DNA from: NBML01 sp029939535
GTDB taxonomy: Bacteria > Desulfobacterota > Desulfobacteria > Desulfobacterales > Desulfobacteraceae
Length of the DNA: 26,037 nt
Assembly (NCBI GenBank): GCA_029939535.1
Contig: JAOZST010000039.1
Coordinates: 1 to 26,037 of the forward strand
Direction of reading: 5' to 3'
The notes under the pieces are model-generated. The model saw only the letters and a program-made list of their open reading frames with translations. It was not told the DNA's origin and searched no databases. This document shows, piece by piece, positions 8,082-14,732 of this stretch. How positions within the stretch are numbered: position 1 is the first letter of the stretch; each line of letters starts with the position of its first letter. A program made the translations under genes and the position numbers.

Positions 8082-9689
8082 ATGGAATTTAAATATGAAA
8101 CAATGTTTCCTTTGGGGCCTGATACCACGAAATACCGCCTTCTGACCAAGGAGCATATCAGGATCAGGGACTTTGAGGAAAAAGAGATTCTCATGGTGGA
8201 GCCCCAGGCTTTGAGTATTCTGGCGGCCCAGGCATTTAAGGATGTGGCCCACCTCTATCGGGCTGAGCACCTTAAAAAATTAAGGAATATCATTGATGAT
8301 CCGGAAAGTTCGGACAATGACCGGTATGTGGCCCTGGAGCTGTTGAAAAATGCTGTTATTGCTTCAAAAAAAGTATTTCCCATGTGCCAGGATACGGGCA
8401 CGGCAATTATCATGGGAAAAAAGGGACAGCAGATCTGGACCTGGTCCGACGATGACGAGGAATTGTCCAGGGGAGTTTTTCAGGCCTATACTGAAAATTA
8501 TCTGCGGTATTCCCAGAATGCAGCCCTGACCATGTACAAGGAAATAAACACGAAATCCAACCTTCCTGCTCAGATTGATATTTCTGCAATTCAAGGGGAA
8601 GAATATAAGTTTCTGTTCATGGCCAAAGGCGGGGGATCTGCCAATAAGACCGTTCTTTTCCAGATGACAAAAGCCACCCTTAATTCCGAAGAAATTCTTA
8701 TAAATTTCATGCTGGAAAAAATGCAGGGACTTGGCACGGCAGCCTGTCCTCCTTACTATATTGCCTTTGTCATCGGCGGTACCTCGGCTGAACTGAATTT
8801 GAAGGCAGTCAAGCTGGCTTCAGCCCGTTATCTGGATGTTTTGCCAACCAAAGGCAGTGAAACAGGTCATGCTTTCAGGGACAAAGACCTGGAAGAGAAA
8901 GTCCTGGTCCGTTCCCAGAAACTTGGACTGGGTGCCCAGTTTGGTGGCAAGCATTTTGCCCTGGATATCAGGGTGATCCGTCTGCCCAGGCACGGAGCTT
9001 CCTGTCCCATTGGCCTGGGAGTGTCCTGTTCAGCAGACCGGCAGATCAAGGGAAAGATTACCCGGGACGGAATTTTCCTGGAACAGCTGGAAGAAAACCC
9101 TTCCAAATATTTGCCCTTGAAAGATCCAGAGATGGCCCCGGCCGTTGAAATTGATTTGAACAGATCCATGGAAGAAATCCTGGCTGAGTTATCCAGATAT
9201 CCAGTGGCCACACGTCTTTCCCTGACCGGTAAGATAATTGTGGCAAGGGATATTGCCCATGCCAAATTCATGGAACAGCTTGAGGCAGGAAAAGGGCTTC
9301 CCGATTATATTAAAAATCATATCATCTATTATGCAGGCCCTGCAAAGACTCCAGAGGGTGAGGCATCAGGATCATTCGGACCAACCACTGCCGGCCGCAT
9401 GGACCCATATGTGCCCGTGTTCCAGAAAGAGGGTGGTTCCATGATAATGCTGGCCAAGGGAAACCGTACCCAGCAGGTGACTGATTCCTGCAAAACCCAC
9501 GGTGGATTTTACCTGGGTTCTCCAGGGGGGCCTGCTGCCCGCCTTGGCAAGGACTTTATAAAAAAAGTAGAACTAATGGAATATGAAGAACTGGGAATGG
9601 AAGCAGTCTATATGATAACCGTGGAAAATTTCCCAGCCTTTATCATTGTGGATGACAAGGGCAATGATTTTTATGCGGATCTTTTATAG
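8082..9689 (+). CDS. fumA: Class I fumarate hydratase (single-chain, iron-sulfur)
   Basis: Hydrates fumarate to malate with an oxygen-sensitive [4Fe-4S] cluster. The 535-residue protein is close to Escherichia coli FumA/FumB from end to end. Cysteines 102 (MCQDTGTA), 222 (AACPPYY) and 316 (CSADR) match the three cluster ligands at 105, 224 and 318 there. Other landmarks are KGGGSANKT, FVIGGTSAE, RLPRHGASCP and KTPEGEASGS. The start at 8082 is preferred over the in-frame ATG at 8055 because AAGGGGA (8067-8073) is 8 bp upstream, and because the protein then aligns with the family start. The chain ends at NDFYADLL and lacks the short C-terminal extension seen in E. coli. It is the last gene of the cluster, 42 bp after frdB, and ends 6 bp from a convergent gene. 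Confidence 0.96.
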   Translation: MEFKYETMFPLGPDTTKYRLLTKEHIRIRDFEEKEILMVEPQALSILAAQAFKDVAHLYRAEHLKKLRNIIDDPESSDNDRYVALELLKNAVIASKKVFPMCQDTGTAIIMGKKGQQIWTWSDDDEELSRGVFQAYTENYLRYSQNAALTMYKEINTKSNLPAQIDISAIQGEEYKFLFMAKGGGSANKTVLFQMTKATLNSEEILINFMLEKMQGLGTAACPPYYIAFVIGGTSAELNLKAVKLASARYLDVLPTKGSETGHAFRDKDLEEKVLVRSQKLGLGAQFGGKHFALDIRVIRLPRHGASCPIGLGVSCSADRQIKGKITRDGIFLEQLEENPSKYLPLKDPEMAPAVEIDLNRSMEEILAELSRYPVATRLSLTGKIIVARDIAHAKFMEQLEAGKGLPDYIKNHIIYYAGPAKTPEGEASGSFGPTTAGRMDPYVPVFQKEGGSMIMLAKGNRTQQVTDSCKTHGGFYLGSPGGPAARLGKDFIKKVELMEYEELGMEAVYMITVENFPAFIIVDDKGNDFYADLL

Positions 9690-9695
9690 ACAGTT

Positions 9696-10946
9696 TTATA
9701 AATTGTTGGACAGGGCCAGGATGTTTTTGTTAATGCTCATATTCAGGCCTTGATTAACATACTCATGGGTTCCTGGTTCAAAGGGTAGAAAGACAAGGGT
9801 AATCTCTTTTGGTGTTACCTTTGACCTGGAAAGAGCTGGCAGATGATCTTTCAAAGGCCGTACCAGGGATGCCAGGGTGATTTTAATACTCTGTACTGCT
9901 TCCGATGAGGGCAGGTTGATTGGCAAATGGGTATTTTCTCTGATCTTTTTTTCCAAGGGCGGTGTCGGCTGGGCAATGGCAAGCTGGGTGTTTAATCTCA
10001 GGAAAACCTTAGGCCTTATTTTAAAGGCAGGTATCCAGAAATACAATTCCTGGTCTTCCCATTCAGGCTGGATCGATTTTGGAAGGTTTCCCATCCTCAC
10101 CAGGTCTGCGTAGGATTTCAGGGTGATAGATGTTATATCTGCCTTGATTTTCCAGAATGGAATCATGACATCGTCCAGACGTTGGGGTATGGCACACTTG
10201 AATTTGATTTTCCCCAGCCTGTTTCCCCTTGATTTCCACAGGGTCTGGCAATTTTTGCAAACCAGCACAAGGGAATCAAAATTTCCTTCCAAATCCCATC
10301 CGCAGCCAGGGCATAGTCCGGATACAAATATGGTTTCCTTTTCCGGCCTGCAAATATCCAGGGTTGAGCTGTCCAGTTCTTCAGGCACAACCCCCTGGAT
10401 GGGCTTGTTCAGGATTCCGTCAATAATTTGATTTTTAATAATATAAAAAGGAGAATAAATCAGGCTGGTCATTTCACCTATATCCTCCTTAAAAGCCGGG
10501 GCCTGGTTTTTTTTATCTGATATTCCCCGCCTGTCTGACTCCATGATTGTGGCTTTGAATTCCAGGGGCCTGACAAATTTACCCTGGGTTTTACTGGAGA
10601 TAAGTTTCAGGGGAAGTGCCTGGGATCTGAATCCAAGGGAAAAAGGTATCTGCCAGGGATACCCTTCCAGAGCCAGTGTAGATATGTCCAAAAATCTGGT
10701 TTCCACTCCTGTAAGATGACAGGAATACCGCACTCCTTTAAATCGCCAATAGGGCAGGTAAATGATTTCAATATCTTTAGGGACATCAGGGGAAGGGGAA
10801 AACATATATCTGAAAAAACCCTTTTGGGAGATACAGGATCGGACAAGACAGAATTCACATACAAAAAACAAGGTCTCTTCCCCAAGGGTTATTGGTGCTC
10901 CGCATTGGGGGCATTGATGTTCAACCTTGAAACTAATGTTTTTCAC
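9696..10946 (-). CDS. Duplicated zinc-ribbon protein of unknown function, partner of SPFH protein
   Basis: Not assigned to a named family. The preferred start is GTG at 10946, overlapping the end of the upstream SPFH gene by 14 bp, giving 416 residues. The longer in-frame reading to 11099 adds 51 residues that are only out-of-frame SPFH sequence. Two zinc ribbons are visible, C12/C15/C30/C33 and C212/C215/C230/C233, with identical internal spacing. Each is followed by matching blocks: LPYWRFK (64-70) and IPFWKIK (262-268), then IPFSLGFR (100-107) and IPAFKIRP (305-312), then a late I/V-x-x-PF strand (IYSPFY and VFLPFE). The protein thus appears to be an internal duplication of about 200 residues. 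No membrane segment or signal peptide is evident. Translational coupling implies it works with the SPFH protein. No strong Shine-Dalgarno precedes the GTG. Confidence 0.8.
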   Translation of the reverse strand: MKNISFKVEHQCPQCGAPITLGEETLFFVCEFCLVRSCISQKGFFRYMFSPSPDVPKDIEIIYLPYWRFKGVRYSCHLTGVETRFLDISTLALEGYPWQIPFSLGFRSQALPLKLISSKTQGKFVRPLEFKATIMESDRRGISDKKNQAPAFKEDIGEMTSLIYSPFYIIKNQIIDGILNKPIQGVVPEELDSSTLDICRPEKETIFVSGLCPGCGWDLEGNFDSLVLVCKNCQTLWKSRGNRLGKIKFKCAIPQRLDDVMIPFWKIKADITSITLKSYADLVRMGNLPKSIQPEWEDQELYFWIPAFKIRPKVFLRLNTQLAIAQPTPPLEKKIRENTHLPINLPSSEAVQSIKITLASLVRPLKDHLPALSRSKVTPKEITLVFLPFEPGTHEYVNQGLNMSINKNILALSNNL

Positions 10947-12072
10947 CGCATTGGTTACAGAAAATAGAATCAGCCAGGTTTTCAGCTCCGCACTTGGCAC
11001 AGAAGCGGGCCTTTTCCTTTTTCTGGACAGCCTTTCCGCATCTGGGGCAGAAAAGGGTCCCGGGTGTGATGTTTTTTCCACAGCTCTGGCATTTTTCAAA
11101 GATCACCTGCTGGTGGCCGCATTGGGGACAGAAATTAGCATTCACAGGAATGTTGTTTTTGCATTCAGGGCAGGCAATTGTGGGAGGTAAAGTCTGGGTC
11201 TCTCCCCCCTTGGATGACAGCTGCTGGGCAAACATACCGGGCAGCATGACCCCAAGCCCCATGCCCATGCCAGCCTGAGCTCCATTGCTGGCAATGCCAT
11301 CGGAGCCTTCTGAAATTTTTTCCATGGCCATGGCTGTTTTCATCTGCATGAGCTTATTCATGTCATCAAAAACTCCCATTCTGCTTTTGTCATCAATGGC
11401 CTTCTGCACTTCAGGAGGCGGGGTAATTGCATTGATATAAAGCTGTGTCAAGGCCAGGCCGAATCTTGAAAAATCCGCCTGGATCCTTTTGGACAATCCC
11501 TTTGCCAGTTCATTGTATTGGGCTGGTAAATCAAAGATTGTGGAGATTTTTTCGCCGATATAATCATTAAATCTTGAGACCACCACCCGGTTGAGGTATT
11601 GGCTGATTTCCTCTGTGGTATAAACCCCCTGGGTGCCGACCAGGCGGTTTATAAAAAGAACGGGCTGGACAATTTTCAGGTTAAATATGCCAAAGGCCCT
11701 GAGTCTTACAAGCCCAAGTTCAGAATCCTTGAAGGCAACAGGATCACGGGTCCCCCATTTTAAATTGAAAAAGGTTTTAAGATTTGTAAAATAAACCTCA
11801 GCCCGTAAAGGGCTTTTAAAGGCCCAGGGAAAACTGGCTAATTTGGTTAGAACAGGGATATTGGCAGTCTTCAAAGTGTGACGTCCCGGACCAAAGGCAC
11901 CCACGGCTTTGCCATTATAAAAGAAAACCGCAGCCTGACTCTCCCTTACTGTTAACTGGGCACCGTATTTTATATCTGCTGACCCCTGTTCCGGCAGTCT
12001 ATGCACCAATTCCCTGCCGCTTTCGTCAAACCATTCAAGAAATTCTAAAAAAATCAGATTGTCAGTCCCCAT
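10933..12072 (-). CDS. SPFH-domain protein with C-terminal zinc ribbons (YdjI-like)
   Basis: The 379-residue protein has an SPFH/band-7-type core (about 30-230) of the group known from Bacillus subtilis YdjI and often labelled virion-core-protein-like. It includes YGAQLTVRESQAAVFFYNGK, the KTFFNLKWGTRDP block and a region ending in ITPPPEVQKAIDDKSRMG. A methionine/glycine-rich linker follows (about 245-290), then six CxxC knuckles forming three zinc ribbons (about 301-377: CPEC, CPQC, CQSC, CPRC, CAKC, CNQC). YdjI is known to associate with PspA at membranes under stress; a similar scaffold role here is inference, and no pspA is nearby. The ATG has an excellent AAAGGAGG 5 bp upstream. There is no N-terminal membrane segment, so any membrane contact would be peripheral or through partners. 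Confidence 0.85.
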   Translation of the reverse strand: MGTDNLIFLEFLEWFDESGRELVHRLPEQGSADIKYGAQLTVRESQAAVFFYNGKAVGAFGPGRHTLKTANIPVLTKLASFPWAFKSPLRAEVYFTNLKTFFNLKWGTRDPVAFKDSELGLVRLRAFGIFNLKIVQPVLFINRLVGTQGVYTTEEISQYLNRVVVSRFNDYIGEKISTIFDLPAQYNELAKGLSKRIQADFSRFGLALTQLYINAITPPPEVQKAIDDKSRMGVFDDMNKLMQMKTAMAMEKISEGSDGIASNGAQAGMGMGLGVMLPGMFAQQLSSKGGETQTLPPTIACPECKNNIPVNANFCPQCGHQQVIFEKCQSCGKNITPGTLFCPRCGKAVQKKEKARFCAKCGAENLADSIFCNQCGEKH

Positions 12073-12152
12073 TGGAATCCTCCTTTATGGGTGTTGTGGA
12101 CAATAATTCCGGTAGGCAGAGCCTTGATGGGTGTTCTACATCCAATAAATTT

Positions 12153-12192
12153 CCCCAGTATTCCTGTCCTCACCCCAGTATTCCTGTCCTCA
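12153..12192. repeat. Perfect 20-bp tandem duplication
   Basis: The unit CCCCAGTATTCCTGTCCTCA occurs twice back to back (12153-12172 and 12173-12192) with no mismatch. It lies 80-120 bp upstream of the SPFH gene start, in its likely leader or promoter region. The 20-bp period is not a multiple of three, which argues against coding. The rest of the 12073-12395 interval holds no supportable gene. Confidence 0.95.
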
Positions 12193-12395
12193 ATTGTTCA
12201 TTTATATGTTTGATGCTTCAAAGGATACTTGATAATTTCTCACGAGTCAAAAATTATATACAAAATCCAAAAACTGAAAATCGTCTGGAGTGATTTTTCT
12301 ATGTTAAAGATGTTCATATGAGATATCCTGGAAAATATTTGCAGAGATAAGGTAATCTGATGTAAATTTTCCAGTTATTAGCTGTGACAATCTCC

Positions 12396-12424
12396 TTGAC
12401 AAAAGTAACCTTATGGGTTACATT
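12396..12424 (+). promoter_or_regulatory. higBA promoter with -35 TTGACA and -10 TACATT
   Basis: A consensus -35 hexamer TTGACA (12396-12401) is followed after 17 bp by TACATT (12419-12424), a 4/6 match to the -10 consensus. A better-looking TATAAT (12424-12429) is 22 bp from the -35 and lacks its own -35. With the first pair, transcription would begin near 12430-12432, practically at the GTG of higB. Confidence 0.6.
12405..12421. promoter_or_regulatory. Inverted repeat between -35 and -10, candidate HigA operator
   Basis: GTAACC (12405-12410) and GGTTAC (12416-12421) form a perfect 6-bp inverted repeat around the 5-base spacer TTATG. It occupies the spacer of the predicted promoter and touches its -10. 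Toxin-antitoxin antitoxins of the HigA helix-turn-helix family normally autorepress through such a palindrome; binding here is inferred from position and symmetry. Confidence 0.65.
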
Positions 12425-12431
12425 ATAATTC

Positions 12432-12710
12432 GTGATAAAATCATTCAAACATAAGGGGTTGGAAGATTTTTTTTATACAGGTAGCAAAAGAGGAATATTA
12501 CCAAATCATGCAATAAGGCTTGAAAGGATTCTGGATCGGTTGAATGCAGCAACAGAAATAAAAGATATGAACTATCCAGGTTCCTTTCTCCATCAATTGG
12601 CTGGAGACAAGAAAGGGCTCTATTCTGTCAAAGTCTCAGGCAACTGGCGTGTTTTTTTCAAGTTTGAAGATGGTGATGCCTACATTGTGAATTATGATGA
12701 TTATCATTGA
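12432..12710 (+). CDS. higB: HigB-type toxin (RelE/ParE superfamily mRNA interferase), GTG start
   Basis: Toxin of a HigBA module; family members cleave mRNA on the ribosome until neutralised by HigA. The 92-residue protein begins MIKSFKHKGLEDFFYTGSK, typical of the HigB family, and retains RLERILDRLNAATEIKDM, LHQLAGDKKGLYSVKVSGNWR and the C-terminal VNYDDYH strand. The start is GTG at 12432, fixed by this family N-terminus. No Shine-Dalgarno precedes it, and the predicted -10 box ends only 7 bp before it, so the message may be leaderless. Toxin-first order and the closely following antitoxin gene are normal for higBA. Confidence 0.92.
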   Translation: MIKSFKHKGLEDFFYTGSKRGILPNHAIRLERILDRLNAATEIKDMNYPGSFLHQLAGDKKGLYSVKVSGNWRVFFKFEDGDAYIVNYDDYH

Positions 12711-12721
12711 GAGGTGTCACT

Positions 12722-13060
12722 ATGAGAAAAATGATTAGAAAACCAACGCATCCAGGAAACATTCTCAAAGAAGACTATTTAGTGCCTCTTTCAATAAAAA
12801 TCAAAGATATGGCTGAGATTCTTGGTATTTCAAGAAAAACACTTTCTAAGATTATTAATGAAAGGGGTTCTATTACACCTGATATGGCTTTGCGTTTATC
12901 TCGTGCTTTTGATACCTCCCCATCTTTTTGGTTAAATCTACAAAAAAATTTTGATTTATGGATAGCAGAGCAAAACTCAAATGAATGGCAGAAAGTAAAA
13001 CCTTTTCCTCGGCATGTTTTACACCCACATTCAACAGTAATCAACGAACCAATAGCTTGA
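12722..13060 (+). CDS. higA: HigA-type antitoxin (XRE-family helix-turn-helix)
   Basis: Antitoxin and likely autorepressor of the module. The 112-residue protein carries the family opening HPGNILKEDYLVPLSIKI, a helix-turn-helix (about 30-60: MAEILGISRKTLSKIINERG), then ITPDMALRLSRAFDTSPSFWLNLQ and DLWIAEQ. The start at 12722 is chosen because GAGAGGTG (12709-12716) is well spaced before it. The in-frame ATG at 12707 overlaps the higB stop and has no ribosome binding site. The two genes are 11 bp apart and co-transcribed. The C-terminus extends about 20 residues past the DLWxA motif with no recognisable domain. Confidence 0.93.
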   Translation: MRKMIRKPTHPGNILKEDYLVPLSIKIKDMAEILGISRKTLSKIINERGSITPDMALRLSRAFDTSPSFWLNLQKNFDLWIAEQNSNEWQKVKPFPRHVLHPHSTVINEPIA

Positions 13061-13192
13061 GAGGGACCGGGCTTAAGGCGTGGCTTTTTGAAAAGAACTA
13101 TTCTATTGCTCAGGTAATGTTTCTGGTGGCATCCTTACTGTGAGCCTATACCCAGAGGTCTCTGGAAAATTTTAAGATTGGGGAGGAAATAA

Positions 13193-13735
13193 ATGGAATT
13201 GATATTGCTCATTGCCATGACCCTGGATGGGAAAATTGCCCATAATTCCAATGAGATGGTTGACTGGACAGGGAAAGCTGATAAAAAATATTTTGTTGAG
13301 ATTACACAGGAGGCCGGGGTTGTCATAATGGGATCAAGGACCTTTGATACAATTGGAAAGTCCCTTGCAGGAAGAAAAAACATTGTCATGACCCGAAACA
13401 AGAATCGGAACAAGAACAGGGACAGGAAAAATAAGAAAGATAATCTGGTGTTTACAGATCAAGCTCCAAATGAGATAATAAAGGGTTTGCAGGAAGAAGG
13501 GTTTGAGAAAGCAGCCCTTATAGGTGGTGCAATGATTAATTCTTTGTTTGTAAAGGAGAATCTGATCACCGAAATCCATGTGACCCTGGTCCCGGCATTA
13601 TTTGGTAAGGGACTCTCTTTATTTGACGATACATTGTTTGATGAAGCACTGGACTTCAAACTGGGATTAAAGGAGAGCCGGGAACTTGACCAGGGACATC
13701 TATTGCTTATTTATAAATTATTATATGATGTGTAA
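13193..13735 (+). CDS. Dihydrofolate reductase/RibD C-terminal-like protein
   Basis: The 180-residue protein has the RibD_C/DHFR-like reductase fold: opening ELILLIAMTLDGKIA, then VVIMGSRTFDTIGKSL, NIVMTRNK, the NADPH-binding stretch AALIGGAMINSLF, and the late strand TEIHVTLVPALFGKGLSLF. Stand-alone proteins of this type are usually called dihydrofolate reductase family; the true substrate is unknown. GGGAGG lies 7 bp before the ATG. Residues about 69-84 are a run of Asn, Lys and Arg encoded by a 12-bp near-repeat (13397-13408, 13409-13420), an insertion in what is normally a short loop. It stands alone after higBA. The 132 bp before it show nothing firm. Confidence 0.82.
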   Translation: MELILLIAMTLDGKIAHNSNEMVDWTGKADKKYFVEITQEAGVVIMGSRTFDTIGKSLAGRKNIVMTRNKNRNKNRDRKNKKDNLVFTDQAPNEIIKGLQEEGFEKAALIGGAMINSLFVKENLITEIHVTLVPALFGKGLSLFDDTLFDEALDFKLGLKESRELDQGHLLLIYKLLYDV

Positions 13736-13771
13736 TTTTGTTTTATTTTAAAATATGCAGAGGAATGTAAA

Positions 13772-13930
13772 ATGGGAAAAACTGAAAAGATTCTAAAGCT
13801 TGAAAAAAAATTAGAGTTTGAAAAGAAATTAGAGGCTGAAAAGAAAAAAAATTTTTTGACCCGAATGTTTAACTGGATTGCAGATGGTAATAAAAAGGCA
13901 GCCGCAAAGGGACAATTATGCAATTCCTGA
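13772..13930 (+). CDS. Small lysine/glutamate-rich protein, 52 residues, unknown
   Basis: The open frame begins ATG at 13772 with AGAGGA (13759-13764) 7 bp upstream, a good ribosome binding site. The product has a strongly heptad-like charged N-terminal half (about 5-26, with repeated KLE and EKK steps), predicted to form a helix or coiled coil. A hydrophobic-aromatic segment NFLTRMFNWIADG (27-39) follows, then a basic end KKAAAKGQLCNS. No known family is recognised. It lies 36 bp after the reductase gene and 84 bp before the coiled-coil protein gene, on the same strand. The well-placed ribosome binding site and non-random composition support it, but A-rich sequence can mimic lysine-rich coding. 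Confidence 0.55.
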   Translation: MGKTEKILKLEKKLEFEKKLEAEKKKNFLTRMFNWIADGNKKAAAKGQLCNS

Positions 13931-14014
13931 ATCAGGGATAAATAATGGGTCTGTATGACCTGTAATAAATATAAAACTGGAATAAAGACAAAACTGAAGT
14001 AAAGGCAAAAAAAT

Positions 14015-14440
14015 ATGGGAATGGACGTAAAAGGATTGTTGCAGAAAATTAATTTTATTGAAACCGACATGGAAGTGCATAAACAGATTTTGTTTTCCAT
14101 TCCATCGGATGATAAAGCTGAGATAAAAAAGGTTCTTACGACCATTGCAGATCAGAAAAAACAGATTAAAGAACTGAGAGAGCAAATCAAAAATATTGAT
14201 GAGAATGAATATAATAAGATTATTGCCATTGAACAGGCCGCTGAAAAATTTCAACAGATCTCCAGGGAAAAGAAATTCGTTCAGGTCAATACCTTGAATG
14301 AACAGGGATTATGCTTTATAACCCTGAATGACGGCACCCGGCTGGATTGCCTGGTAACAGCAGAGGAAGAAAATGGAAATTGGACAATTTTGACCATTGA
14401 CGGTGAAACCAGAGAGTATCCAGCAGGTATGCTTCGCTAA
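14015..14440 (+). CDS. Coiled-coil protein of unknown function, 141 residues
   Basis: No named family recognised. The N-terminal two thirds are charged and helical, with a coiled-coil stretch around residues 30-85 (DDKAEIKKVLTTIADQKKQ, ELREQIKNIDENEYNK). The last 55 residues change to alternating hydrophobic strands (FVQVNTLNEQGLCFITLNDG, WTILTIDGE, EYPAGMLR) that look like a small beta domain. The start at 14015 has AAAGG about 9 bp upstream; an in-frame ATG at 14021 is possible. No signal peptide or membrane segment is present, so it should be cytoplasmic. It may share a transcript with the small protein before it. Confidence 0.7.
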   Translation: MGMDVKGLLQKINFIETDMEVHKQILFSIPSDDKAEIKKVLTTIADQKKQIKELREQIKNIDENEYNKIIAIEQAAEKFQQISREKKFVQVNTLNEQGLCFITLNDGTRLDCLVTAEEENGNWTILTIDGETREYPAGMLR

Positions 14441-14639
14441 AACCAATTTTTCCAAAAAAAGTGCCGGCAGGGTTTCATCTGCCTGCTTAAATGTTTTCCC
14501 TATGAGGGCTGCCGACTCATGGAGGAGTTGGTGTGGCTCCTCAATCTTTTTAAGCAGAGGTGCCAGGTCCGGAATAACTTAGAAAACTGACAATACCCAG
14601 CAAAAGAACAACACACCCGATACCGGCACCAATTTTCAT
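14438..14639 (-). pseudogene. Possible small-protein remnant with frameshift
   Basis: Reading the - strand, an ATG at 14639 encodes 29 residues starting MKIGAGIGCVVLLLGIVSFL, a single membrane-segment-like peptide, then stops at 14550. In the shifted frame from 14578 the same strand encodes a protein-like stretch including PDLAPLLKKIEEPHQ and GKTFKQADETLPALFLEKLV. Joining the two by one frameshift would give a membrane-anchored protein of about 70 residues. No clear ribosome binding site precedes the ATG and no homologue is recognised. Chance is a real alternative. Confidence 0.22.
14522..14551 (+). terminator. Weak rho-independent terminator candidate
   Basis: GAGGAG (14522-14527) and CTCCTC (14537-14542) can form a 6-bp stem with a 9-base loop, followed two bases later by TCTTTTT. 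It lies about 80 bp beyond the coiled-coil gene stop and would serve that transcript. The stem is short, so confidence is low. Confidence 0.35.
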
Positions 14640-14732
14640 TGTAATACTTATGTCTTTTCAACTCATAATTTATTTCCTGTGTTCATAGTTTAAAGATAAA
14701 TTTTATTTGTATCAGATCCTGTATTTACGGAC

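Noticed and set aside
10947..11099. 51-residue N-terminal extension of the zinc-ribbon protein
   Set aside because: It is the out-of-frame reading of the SPFH zinc-ribbon coding region, with low-complexity basic composition. The GTG at 10946 fits the overlap and the start of the first ribbon.
12153..12192. CRISPR array
   Set aside because: Only two adjacent 20-bp copies, no spacers between them and no cas genes.
12072..12293. 73-residue + strand reading frame upstream of higBA
   Set aside because: No ribosome binding site or recognisable protein features. The 20-bp tandem repeat inside it is read in two different frames, which argues for non-coding sequence.
13711..14254. Long - strand frames of phenylalanine/isoleucine-rich protein opposite the small and coiled-coil genes
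   Set aside because: Composition is what the complement of lysine/glutamate-rich coding gives. No ribosome binding sites are seen, and the + strand genes have them.
14391..14582. 61-residue + strand frame overlapping the end of the coiled-coil gene
   Set aside because: It lies mainly in another frame of a better supported gene, has no ribosome binding site and shows random-looking composition.
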